Of a stretch of DNA of 64,000 bases, positions 8,670-16,416 are shown one piece after another. How positions within the stretch are numbered: position 1 is the stretch's first letter; every line of letters begins with the position of its first letter. Under the pieces are notes generated by a model. That model saw only the letters and a program-made list of their open reading frames with translations. It did not search any database and was not told the origin of the DNA. The translations under genes and the position numbers were made by a program. The DNA is from Salipiger bermudensis. GTDB lineage: Bacteria; Pseudomonadota; Alphaproteobacteria; Rhodobacterales; Rhodobacteraceae. The stretch lies in assembly GCF_020171625.1 (NCBI RefSeq), contig NZ_JAIUZY010000012.1, forward strand, positions 1 to 64,000. The letters are read 5' to 3'.

Positions 8670-8699
8670 TTCGCCTGACCTTCTCACCGGCTGAAAGAG

Positions 8700-9668
8700 G
8701 TGCCCCGCTTGCCCCAATCGCTTCTGCCATGGTTCCTTGTGATACAGAGGCTCGGCATTGCCCTGCTCACGTTGATCATCGTCTCCTTTGCCGTCTTCTT
8801 CGCCACCGAGCTGTTGCCCGGCGACGTTGCCGAAATCCTGCTCGGCCAAGCCGCCACGCCCGAGGCCGTGGCCGGCCTGCGGTCCGCGATGGGCCTCGAT
8901 GAGCCGGCGTTCAGCCGCTTCATCGGCTGGCTTGTCGGGCTGGCGGGCGGAGATCTCGGCACCTCCTACGTCAACAATACGGAGGTGGTGGATCTGCTGT
9001 CGGGCCGGCTGTCGAATTCGCTGCGGCTCGCCGGTGTGACGACGCTGGTCTCTGTGCCGGTCGCGCTGAGCCTCGGCATCGGGGCCGCCATGTGGCGCGG
9101 CTCGCTATTCGACCGGGTGGTCACGGTGCTGACGATCTCGGTGATCTCGGTGCCGGAATTCATGGTCGCGACGCTGGCAGTGCTGATCTTCGCGGTCTGG
9201 CTCGATTGGCTGCCGGCGCTGAGCTACGGCGTCGACACGAGCTCGCTCGGCGCGATGCTGAAGGCCTACGCGATGCCGGTGATCACGCTGTCCTTCGTGA
9301 TCTCGGCGCAGATGATCCGGATGACCCGCGCCGCGGTGATCGAGACGATCAACACCCCCTATGTCGAGATGGCGCTGCTCAAGGGCGCCTCGCGCAAGCG
9401 CATGGTGCTGGTGCACGCGCTGCCGAACGCGCTCGGGCCGATCGCCAACGCGGTGGCGCTGTCGCTGAGCTATCTCGTGGGCGGCGTGATCATCGTCGAG
9501 ACGATCTTCAACTATCCCGGCGTGGCCAAGCTCATGGTCGACGCGGTGAGCACCCGCGACCTGCCGCTGATCCAGTCCTGCGCGATGATCTTCTGCGTCA
9601 GCTACCTGCTGCTGATCACGCTCGCCGACCTTATTGCAATCCTGTCCAACCCGAGGCTGCGTCGATGA
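8700..9668 (+). CDS. ABC importer permease, DppB type
   Basis: A 322-aa inner-membrane permease with six predicted membrane segments, the first at about residues 14-34. The EAA loop that docks on the ATPase reads EMALLKGASRKRMVLVHALPN (roughly 220-240). The start is ambiguous. GTG at 8700 abuts the purine-rich GAAAGAGG, while TTG at 8709 would place that ribosome-binding site at a normal distance; both give nearly the same protein. Its TGA overlaps the ATG of the second permease (ATGA type). It forms the heteromeric membrane pore with the DppC-type protein at 9665. Confidence 0.9.
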   Translation: MPRLPQSLLPWFLVIQRLGIALLTLIIVSFAVFFATELLPGDVAEILLGQAATPEAVAGLRSAMGLDEPAFSRFIGWLVGLAGGDLGTSYVNNTEVVDLLSGRLSNSLRLAGVTTLVSVPVALSLGIGAAMWRGSLFDRVVTVLTISVISVPEFMVATLAVLIFAVWLDWLPALSYGVDTSSLGAMLKAYAMPVITLSFVISAQMIRMTRAAVIETINTPYVEMALLKGASRKRMVLVHALPNALGPIANAVALSLSYLVGGVIIVETIFNYPGVAKLMVDAVSTRDLPLIQSCAMIFCVSYLLLITLADLIAILSNPRLRR

Positions 9669-10534
9669 TGGCAGAGTATCAGACCACCACCACCGCAACG
9701 GATCCGCCCAAGAAGAAGGGCTCTGGCTGGAGCTTCAACTGGGTCGGGCGGATCGGCCTTGCGATCATGCTGTTCTGGGGGCTCGTGGCCCTTGCCGGCC
9801 CGTGGCTGGCGCCGCACCCGCCGGGCGAGATCGTCGACTGGGACTATTTCAGCCCGGTCAGCGGCGAGTTCTGGCTTGGAACCGACTATCTCGGGCGCGA
9901 CATCTTCTCGCGCATCCTGATGGGCGCGCGCTACACCGTGGGCATCGCGCTGGCCGCGGTGACGCTGGCCTGCACGCTGGGCGTCATCCTCGGCATGATC
10001 GCGGCGGTCGCGGGCGGCTGGTTCGACATGATCCTGTCGCGTCTGCTCGATGCCTTCAACGGTATCCCCTCGCTGCTCTTCGGCCTTGTCGTCGTGGCCG
10101 CTGTGGGCTCGTCGATCCCGGTGCTGATCCTGACGCTCACCGCGATCTACATGCCCGGCTCCTACCGCTTTGCTCGCGCGCTCGCGGTCAACGTGAACAC
10201 CATGGATTTCGTCACCGTGGCCCGCGCCCGTGGCGAGAGCACGCGCTACCTGATCCTGCAGGAGATCTTTCCCAACATCCTCGGGCCCGTGCTGGCCGAC
10301 CTCGGCCTGCGCTTCGTGTTCATCGTGCTGGTGCTCTCGGGGCTGTCCTTCCTCGGGCTGGGGGTGCAGCCGCCCAATGCCGACTGGGGCGCGCTAGTGC
10401 GCGAGAACATCGAGGGGCTGAGCCTTGGTGCGCCGGCGGTGATTTTCCCGTCGATCGCCATCGCCTCGCTGACCATCTCGGTGAACATGTTCATCGACAA
10501 CCTGCCCACGAAAATCCGCGACAGGAGCGAATGA
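9665..10534 (+). CDS. ABC importer permease, DppC type
   Basis: A 289-aa permease with a short N-terminal cytoplasmic tail containing a PPKKKG patch. The first membrane helix is at about 22-45, followed by the LGTDYLGRDIFSRILMGARY segment typical of DppC/OppC proteins. The EAA loop reads ARARGESTRYLILQEIFPN. ATG 9665 overlaps the preceding stop; a second in-frame ATG follows immediately. Its own stop overlaps the start of the ATPase gene, so all three are coupled. It supplies half of the importer pore. Confidence 0.9.
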   Translation: MMAEYQTTTTATDPPKKKGSGWSFNWVGRIGLAIMLFWGLVALAGPWLAPHPPGEIVDWDYFSPVSGEFWLGTDYLGRDIFSRILMGARYTVGIALAAVTLACTLGVILGMIAAVAGGWFDMILSRLLDAFNGIPSLLFGLVVVAAVGSSIPVLILTLTAIYMPGSYRFARALAVNVNTMDFVTVARARGESTRYLILQEIFPNILGPVLADLGLRFVFIVLVLSGLSFLGLGVQPPNADWGALVRENIEGLSLGAPAVIFPSIAIASLTISVNMFIDNLPTKIRDRSE

Positions 10535-12198
10535 TGACCGACCCCCTCGTCACCGTCGAGAAGCTGCGCATCGGCGCGACCACCGACTCGGGCCGCAAGG
10601 TCGAGATCATCAAGGGCGTCGATTTCGAGATCGCACCGGGCGAGATCGTCTCTCTGATCGGCGAGAGCGGCTCGGGCAAGACCACCATCGCGCTGTCGCT
10701 GATGGGCCATACCCGGCCCGGCTGCGAGATCGAGGGCGGCACGATCCGCATCGGCGCCTCCGAGATGACCGCCCTGTCGAACCGCGGCCGCGCCGCGCTG
10801 CGCGGCACCGAGGTGTCCTACGTGCCGCAATCGGCGGCGGCGGCGTTCAACCCGTCGAAGCGGATCATGGACCAGGTCATCGAGATCGCCGCGATCCACG
10901 ACCTGATGCCACGCGCCGAGGCCGAGAAGAAGGCGGTGGAGCTGTTCCGCGCGCTGGCGCTGCCGGAGGCCGACAGCATCGGCCAGCGCTACCCGCACCA
11001 GGTTTCGGGCGGGCAGCTTCAGCGCCTGTCGGCGGCGATGGCGCTGATCGGCGATCCAAAGCTGGTGATCTTCGACGAGCCCACCACCGCGCTCGACGTG
11101 ACCACCCAGATCGAGGTGCTGCGGGCCTTCAAGTCGGTGATGCGCGCGGGCGGGATCTCGGGCGTCTATGTCAGCCACGACCTTGCCGTCGTGGCGCAGA
11201 TCGCCGACCGGATCATCGTGCTCAAGGGCGGCGAGATCCAGGAGGTCGGCGGCGCAGAGCAGATCCTTCATGCCCCGCGCAACGCCTATACCAAGCAGCT
11301 TCTCGCGGCCTTCGAGCCGGTGCCGCACCAGCCGCAGGCCCAGCCGGCGCAGTCCGCCAAGCCCAAGCCGGTGCTCGAGGTCTTCGATCTCTGCGCCGGC
11401 TACGGGACCATCCGCAACGGCGAGCCGACGGCAAAGATCCTCAAGGATGTGAGCTTCAAGATCGAGCGCGGGCGAAACCTCGGCGTGATCGGCGAGTCCG
11501 GGTCGGGCAAGTCGACGCTGGCCCGCGCCGTGGCCGGCATCCTGCCCGCCTATCGCGGTGGCGTCATGGTCGACGGCATGGAGATGAAGCCCGATCTCAA
11601 GGACCGCTCCAAGGCCGAGCTGCGGCGGATGCAGATGGTCTTCCAGCTGGCCGATACAGCGCTCAACCCGGCGCATTCCATCGGCGCCATCCTCGCGCGG
11701 CCTCTGACCTTCTACGAGGGCCTGCGCGGCAAGGCACGCGAGGCACGCGTGACCGAGCTTCTCGATATGGTGCATCTGCCCACCAGCCTGCGGCACCGCC
11801 TGCCGGGCGAGCTATCGGGCGGCCAGAAGCAGCGGGTGAACCTCGCCCGCGCACTGGCGGCGAGCCCCGAGCTCATTCTCTGCGACGAGATCACCTCGGC
11901 GCTCGACACGGTGGTGGCCGCGGCGATCCTCGAGCTGCTCAAGGAACTGCAAAGCGAGCTGGGCCTGAGCTACATGTTCATCAGCCACGATCTCTCGACC
12001 GTCGAGGCGATCTGCGACGACGTGCTGGTGATGTACAAGGGCGAGGTGGTCGAGGCGCTGCCCGCGGCGACGATGTCGAGCAAGGCCACGCACCCCTATT
12101 CGCGGCTGCTGATCTCCTCGGTGCCGCAGCTCGACACCGGATGGCTGGCCGGGCTCGAGCAGGACCCCGAGCTGGTGGCGCAATTCGCCAACCGCTGA
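10531..12198 (+). CDS. Double ATP-binding protein of the importer (DppD-DppF fusion)
   Basis: A 555-aa tandem ABC ATPase. Domain 1 (about 5-255) has Walker A GESGSGKTT, signature VSGGQLQRLS and Walker B VIFDEPTTALD. Domain 2 (about 280-545) has GESGSGKST, signature LSGGQKQRVN and LILCDEITSALD, each followed by a switch His. One polypeptide therefore provides both motor subunits, a layout common among alphaproteobacterial peptide and nickel-type importers. In-frame ATGs at 10531 and 10534 overlap the permease stop. It ends the operon, 45 bp before the convergent lrp gene. Confidence 0.92.
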   Translation: MMTDPLVTVEKLRIGATTDSGRKVEIIKGVDFEIAPGEIVSLIGESGSGKTTIALSLMGHTRPGCEIEGGTIRIGASEMTALSNRGRAALRGTEVSYVPQSAAAAFNPSKRIMDQVIEIAAIHDLMPRAEAEKKAVELFRALALPEADSIGQRYPHQVSGGQLQRLSAAMALIGDPKLVIFDEPTTALDVTTQIEVLRAFKSVMRAGGISGVYVSHDLAVVAQIADRIIVLKGGEIQEVGGAEQILHAPRNAYTKQLLAAFEPVPHQPQAQPAQSAKPKPVLEVFDLCAGYGTIRNGEPTAKILKDVSFKIERGRNLGVIGESGSGKSTLARAVAGILPAYRGGVMVDGMEMKPDLKDRSKAELRRMQMVFQLADTALNPAHSIGAILARPLTFYEGLRGKAREARVTELLDMVHLPTSLRHRLPGELSGGQKQRVNLARALAASPELILCDEITSALDTVVAAAILELLKELQSELGLSYMFISHDLSTVEAICDDVLVMYKGEVVEALPAATMSSKATHPYSRLLISSVPQLDTGWLAGLEQDPELVAQFANR

Positions 12199-12202
12199 AC
12201 CA

Positions 12203-12245
12203 GAGACCCGCCGGGGCCGTGATGTGATTGCGCGGCCCCGGTCTC
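12203..12245. terminator. Convergent hairpin between importer operon and lrp-like gene
   Basis: CCGGGGCC (12211-12218) pairs perfectly with GGCCCCGG (12234-12241), and outer GAGAC/GTCTC bases (12203-12207 and 12241-12245) can extend it. It occupies the gap between two convergent genes and probably serves both strands. There is no T-run. Confidence 0.5.
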
Positions 12246-12738
12246 AGACCTTGTCGGCGAAGAGATGCGTGAGCGGCATCCGGGTCTTGGAGAACGGGGT
12301 CTTCATCACCACGAAGCTGAAATACTTGTCGATCCCGACATTGCGGTCGATCAGCTCCTCGACGATCGTCTGGTAGTCCGAGATCGAGGCGGTGACGAAC
12401 TTCGCCAGATAGTCGTAGCCGCCCGACACCAGATGACACTCGACGCAGCATTCGACCTGCTCCAGCGCCTCCTGAAAGCGGGCGAAATCGATCTGGCGAT
12501 GGTTGCGCAGGGTGAACTCGGTGAACACGGTGAGCGTCTCGCCAAGCTTGGCCATGTCGACCTGGGCCGCGTAGCCGGTGATGTAGCCGGCCTTCTGCAG
12601 CTTCTTCACCCGCATCAGGCAGGGCGAGGGCGACAGGTTCACAAGATCGGCCAGCTCGACATTGGTGATGCGACCGTTGCGCTGCAACTCGGCGAGAATC
12701 TTCAGGTCGATCCGGTCGAGCTTGTAGCTGGGGCTCAT
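12244..12738 (-). CDS. Lrp/AsnC family transcriptional regulator
   Basis: A 164-aa protein. The N-terminal AsnC-type helix-turn-helix reads LDRIDLKILAELQRNGRITN with recognition helix LSPSPCLMRVKKLQ (residues about 7-55). A RAM/effector-binding domain fills about 75-150, with the GGYDYLAKF segment that lines the ligand pocket. Such regulators form octamers, sense amino acids and usually control an adjacent catabolic or transport operon. It is divergent from the DAO-family oxidase at 12901 and convergent with the importer. The phased TGCCGC elements at 1.0, 2.7, 5.9 and 12.8 kb are candidate binding sites; this is inference. Confidence 0.9.
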   Translation of the reverse strand: MSPSYKLDRIDLKILAELQRNGRITNVELADLVNLSPSPCLMRVKKLQKAGYITGYAAQVDMAKLGETLTVFTEFTLRNHRQIDFARFQEALEQVECCVECHLVSGGYDYLAKFVTASISDYQTIVEELIDRNVGIDKYFSFVVMKTPFSKTRMPLTHLFADKV

Positions 12739-12900
12739 CTTGTCTTTCCTTCGGGGTCTGCGCGCCGGTTCGATCTTCTCAAGGGCAGGGCCGTCCGCGA
12801 GTCAACAGCATTCGACAGGAAATGCCGTGGCGGGGGAGTGATCCGGCAGATGAAACTGGGCGGGTCGGCGTAGAAAATGGTGCGACTACAGGAGACTATC
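12739..12900. promoter_or_regulatory. Divergent promoter region, lrp-like gene and FAD oxidase
   Basis: A 162-bp gap with GGAAATGCCGTGG at 12818-12830, a 12/13 match to the element at 5930-5942. The plus-strand gene has ribosome-binding sequence CAGGAGA just before 12901. No clear -35/-10 hexamers were found. Confidence 0.4.
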
Positions 12901-14226
12901 ATGACTGCCCCCTTGCTGCATATCGACACCCAGACCGAGCTGCCCGAGACCGCCGATTGCGTGGTGATCGGGGCGGGCATCGTCGGCACTTCCGCCGCCT
13001 ACTGGCTGGCGCGGGCGGGGCTGAAGGTGGTCCTGCTCGAGAAGGGCCGCGTGGGCGCCGAGCAGTCGAGCCGCAACTGGGGCTGGTGCCGGCAGCAGAA
13101 CCGAGACTCCCGCGAACTGCCTCTCTCGACCCGCAGCCTCGAGCTGTGGGAAGAGATGACGCGCGACATCGGCGAGGACCTCGGGTTCCGGCGCTGCGGG
13201 CTGCTCTACCTCTCCAACGACCCGGCCGAGCTTGAGGGCTGGGCGCGCTGGGGGCGTTTCGCCCGGGGCGAAGGCGTCGACACGCGGATGCTGAGCGCCG
13301 AAGAGGCCACCGAGCGCGGCGCCTCCACCCACCAGAGCTGGGCGGGCGGCGTGTGGTCGCCAAGCGACGGCGTGGCCGACCCGTCTCGCGCCGCGCCGCT
13401 GATCGCCAAGGGCATCCTCAAGCATGGCGGGCAGGTGATCCAGAGCTGCGCCGCGCGCGGCATCGAGACCGAGGCCGGTGCGGTTTCGGGGGTGGTGACC
13501 GAGAAGGGTCGCATCCGCACGAAACAGGTCGTGCTCTCCGGCGGCGCGTGGGCGGGCAGCTTCCTGCACCAGTCGGGCATCTTCTTTCCGCAGGCCTCGG
13601 TGCGCAGCTCGATCCTGTCGCTGGCGCCGGGCATCGACGGTCTGCCGCCGGCGCTGCACACCGCCGCCGTCTCGGTCACCCGGCGCGGCGACGGCGGGCA
13701 CACGCTGGCGATCTCCGGGCGCAGCCACCTCGATCCAACCCCCGGCGCGCTGCGCGGGGCCAAGCACTTCCTGCCGATGTTCGCCAAGCGCTGGCGCGCG
13801 CTCGCGCCGGGCGGGCCGCAGGCCTGGCAGGCCGGGTTCGAGACCCGCAAGCACTGGGCGCTCGACCGCGAGACCCCGATGGAGCGCGTGCGGATCCTCG
13901 ATCCCAAGCCCTCCGAGCGGCTCGTGAACGAGACCCTGAGCAACGCCCGGCGCCTGCTGCCGGCGCTCGAGGGCGCGACGGTTCAGGCCAAGTGGGCCGG
14001 ATATATCGACAGCACCCCGGACGGCGTGCCGGTCATCGACTCCGATATCGGCATTCCGGGTCTGACGCTGGCGGCGGGGCTCTCGGGCCACGGCTTCGGC
14101 ATCGGGCCGGGGGTTGGTCATCTGGTGGCGGACATGCTCACCGGGCGTGCGCCGATCACCGCGACCGAGCAGTACAAGCTGAACCGCTTCGACGGCTCGC
14201 AATGGGGGAAGGTGGCGAAATTCTAG
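12901..14226 (+). CDS. FAD-dependent oxidoreductase, DAO family
   Basis: A 441-aa amino-acid or amine oxidase/dehydrogenase. The FAD-binding motif is VVIGAGIVGTSAAYWLARAG (about 21-40) with the ribose-binding Glu in LLEKGRVG. Next comes SSRNWGWCRQQNRDSRELPL, a hallmark of one alphaproteobacterial DAO subfamily. The C-terminal FAD-closing motif AAGLSGHGFGIGPGVG is near residue 400. Divergence from an Lrp regulator suggests that an amino-acid-like inducer and substrate coincide. The ATG at 12901 has a CAGGAGA ribosome-binding site and is preferred over an in-frame GTG-type start further upstream. It ends two bases before the convergent DAO gene. Confidence 0.85.
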   Translation: MTAPLLHIDTQTELPETADCVVIGAGIVGTSAAYWLARAGLKVVLLEKGRVGAEQSSRNWGWCRQQNRDSRELPLSTRSLELWEEMTRDIGEDLGFRRCGLLYLSNDPAELEGWARWGRFARGEGVDTRMLSAEEATERGASTHQSWAGGVWSPSDGVADPSRAAPLIAKGILKHGGQVIQSCAARGIETEAGAVSGVVTEKGRIRTKQVVLSGGAWAGSFLHQSGIFFPQASVRSSILSLAPGIDGLPPALHTAAVSVTRRGDGGHTLAISGRSHLDPTPGALRGAKHFLPMFAKRWRALAPGGPQAWQAGFETRKHWALDRETPMERVRILDPKPSERLVNETLSNARRLLPALEGATVQAKWAGYIDSTPDGVPVIDSDIGIPGLTLAAGLSGHGFGIGPGVGHLVADMLTGRAPITATEQYKLNRFDGSQWGKVAKF

Positions 14227-14228
14227 GC

Positions 14229-15332
14229 TCACGCGGCGAACCTGGCGATCGACATGGCCTCGATCGGGGTCTCGCAGGCCCCGGTCGCCACCAGCTCGGC
14301 CATGGCGTCTCCGACGCCGGGGCCAAGCTGGAAGCCGTGGCCGCAGAAGCCGAAGGCGTGGAACAGGCCGGGCGTCGCGGCCGAGGCCCCCATCACCGGA
14401 AGCCCGTCCTCGACATAGCCCTCGCAGCCCGACCAGTGCCGGATGATCGCCACGTCACGCAGCGCCGGGCACATCCGCACCAGCTTTCCGAGCTGCTGTG
14501 TCAGGCCGGACGGGTCGAAGCGGCCAAAGCCGCTCTCGTCCACCGGCAGCCGCTTCACGCCCCCTCCGAAGACGATGTTGCCGCGCTCGACCTGGCGGAG
14601 GTAGGCGCCGCTGTCCTGCGACCAGACGCCGACCACCGGCAGGATGCGGTGGGGCAGGGGCTCGGTCACGCCCATCTGCGGGCCGTGCATCCCCAGCGAC
14701 ACGTCCTCGCCGAAGCGGCGCGCCACCTCCGCGCCCCAGGCCCCGGCGCAATTCACCAGCACATCGGCCCCAAAGACGCCCTGCCTGGTGCTGAGCTCGA
14801 AGCCGCTCTCGGTGCGGCCGATCTCGGGCACGCCGGCCTCAGCGACGATCTCGGCACCGGCACGAGCCGCGGCATCGGCAAAGGCCGGCCCGACCAGCCG
14901 CGGGTTGGCGCTGCCATCCTGTGGCGAGAAGCTTGCGGCGATGGCCGTCGGGCCGAGGCCGGGAAAGCGGCGGGCGATCTCGGCAGGCGCCAGCTCTTCG
15001 AGCGCGAGGCCCAGCGGCTGGGCCGCAGCGGCGAAACGGTGCATGTCGGCGCGCGAGGCCTCGTCGAAGATCAGGCGCAGATGGCCGGTGGCGCGAAACT
15101 CGACGTCGCGGCCAAGCAGTGCCTCGGACCGGGTCCAGAGTGCCAGAGAGCGGTTGGCCAGCGGCATCTGTTCGAGCGCGCGCCCGCTGCGGCGGATGTT
15201 GCCGAACGAGGCCACCGTGGCGCCGGCCCCGATCGGGCCGCGCTCGATCAGGCGCACGCGGAGGCCGCGCCGGGCCAGGAAGAAGGCCGTGGCCGTGCCC
15301 ATCAGTCCGCCGCCGAGTACGATGACCTGCAT
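14229..15332 (-). CDS. FAD-dependent oxidoreductase, DAO family; candidate beta subunit of a three-part amine dehydrogenase
   Basis: A 367-aa DAO-family flavoprotein. It starts MQVIVLGGGLMGTATAFFLA (FAD motif, residues 1-20) and ends with the closing motif FHAFGFCGHGFQLGPGVGDA near 320-340. Length and type match the DAO subunit of opine oxidases (OoxB) and HcnC of hydrogen cyanide synthase. The matching partner types, a small [2Fe-2S] protein and an FAD/BFD protein, are encoded at 20460 and 20783. It is divergent from the LysR gene, and a LysR-type operator at 15407-15424 lies between them. That operator recurs before hyuA, so all subunits may be co-regulated. Partnership is inferred from gene types and operators. 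Confidence 0.8.
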   Translation of the reverse strand: MQVIVLGGGLMGTATAFFLARRGLRVRLIERGPIGAGATVASFGNIRRSGRALEQMPLANRSLALWTRSEALLGRDVEFRATGHLRLIFDEASRADMHRFAAAAQPLGLALEELAPAEIARRFPGLGPTAIAASFSPQDGSANPRLVGPAFADAAARAGAEIVAEAGVPEIGRTESGFELSTRQGVFGADVLVNCAGAWGAEVARRFGEDVSLGMHGPQMGVTEPLPHRILPVVGVWSQDSGAYLRQVERGNIVFGGGVKRLPVDESGFGRFDPSGLTQQLGKLVRMCPALRDVAIIRHWSGCEGYVEDGLPVMGASAATPGLFHAFGFCGHGFQLGPGVGDAMAELVATGACETPIEAMSIARFAA

Positions 15333-15406
15333 GAAAGCTCCTTTGCGTCTGGTGCCAAGAAAACCCCGCAGGGGGCCTTGGGTCAAAGACGGGAAACGGG
15401 CATGGT

Positions 15407-15424
15407 CATAAGTCGAACCTATGG
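15407..15424. promoter_or_regulatory. LysR-type operator, site 1
   Basis: Read on the minus strand the site is CCATAGGTTCGACTTATG. It is a 17-bp imperfect palindrome, CATAGG-N5-CTTATG, with the LysR signature T-N11-A. It matches site 2 (16321-16338) at 15 of 18 positions. It lies between the divergent DAO gene and lysR and covers the upstream candidate start codon (15421) of lysR, which favours the start at 15433. Confidence 0.75.
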
Positions 15425-15432
15425 AGCGCGAC

Positions 15433-16326
15433 ATGCGGGCACGACAGCTTGAGGTCTTCACCGCGGTGATGCGGGCGGGAACGGTCACCGAAGCGGCGCG
15501 GCTGCTCAACATCTCGCAACCGGCGCTGAGCCAGGTGCTGCGCCACACCGAGGACGATCTGGGCTTTGCGCTCTTCACGCGCGAGAAGGGGCGGCTGAAG
15601 CCGACCCCGGAGGCGCAGGAGCTCTATCCCGAGGCCGAGCGCCTCTTCGGAGAGCTGGAGGGGCTGCGGCGCAAGACCGCCGATCTCCGGCTCGGGCGGG
15701 CCGGGCTGGTGCGCATCGGCTGCTCGACCCCGCCCGCCATGTCGCTGCTGCCGGAGGTGATGGCCGCCTTCCGCGCCCGTCATCCCGACATCGCGCTGCG
15801 CTGCAACGTGGCGCCGCTTCAGTCTCTGTACGCCATGCTGCGCGAGGGCGATGCGGCGATGGCACTGGCGCTGACCGACCAGATGCCGCAGGAGATCGAG
15901 GTCGAGGTGCTGGGCCGCACGGGCTTCTGCTGCCTGTTGCCCGCAAACCATCCGCTGGCCCGGCAGGAGAGCGTCGGGCTGGAGCAGCTAAGCGATGTCT
16001 TCGTGATCTCCTACCGCAACGCCACCCGTCCTTATGATGAGCTCGACAGGGCGGCGCGCCGCGAGGGCGGCCGCTTCGAGCCACGGCTCGAGATCGACAC
16101 TTCGATCTCGGCGGTGGGGTTCGTGCAGGCGGGGCTCGGCATCGCGGTGGTCGACTCGCTGCTGCCTTGGGAGCAGTTCGACGGCATCGAGGTGCGTCCG
16201 CTCGCCGGCTCGCCCGCCTTGCCGCTGTCGCTGCTGACGCTGCGAGGGCGGGTGCTGTCGCGGGCCGAGGAGCTGATGCGCGGCCAGATCCGGGCGTTGT
16301 TGCCGGCGGGACTCGCGCCGCCATAG
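15433..16326 (+). CDS. LysR family transcriptional regulator
   Basis: A 297-aa LTTR. The winged helix-turn-helix (about 1-60) reads MRARQLEVFTAVMRAGTVTE, then AARLLNISQPALSQVLRHTE. A two-lobed effector-binding domain (about 85-290) follows. ATG 15433 is chosen over ATG 15421 because GGAG sits seven bases before it, it gives the usual LTTR N-terminus, and the operator overlaps 15421. Two nearly identical T-N11-A sites flank the gene, one before the divergent DAO gene and one before hyuA. It therefore probably controls both and itself. Its stop codon lies inside site 2. Confidence 0.9.
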   Translation: MRARQLEVFTAVMRAGTVTEAARLLNISQPALSQVLRHTEDDLGFALFTREKGRLKPTPEAQELYPEAERLFGELEGLRRKTADLRLGRAGLVRIGCSTPPAMSLLPEVMAAFRARHPDIALRCNVAPLQSLYAMLREGDAAMALALTDQMPQEIEVEVLGRTGFCCLLPANHPLARQESVGLEQLSDVFVISYRNATRPYDELDRAARREGGRFEPRLEIDTSISAVGFVQAGLGIAVVDSLLPWEQFDGIEVRPLAGSPALPLSLLTLRGRVLSRAEELMRGQIRALLPAGLAPP

Positions 16327-16338
16327 GCCGGACTTATG
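16321..16338. promoter_or_regulatory. LysR-type operator, site 2
   Basis: CCATAGGCCGGACTTATG, a T-N11-A imperfect palindrome matching site 1 at 15 of 18 positions in inverted orientation. It spans the lysR stop codon (16324-16326) and lies about 80 bp before the hyuA start. Confidence 0.75.
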
Positions 16339-16416
16339 GGTTTGCGCCGCATCCGACTTGGACCCCCGGGCCGGGCTCTGCTCGATTGGGGCAAACGGAA
16401 CGAAAGGCGATGACCC

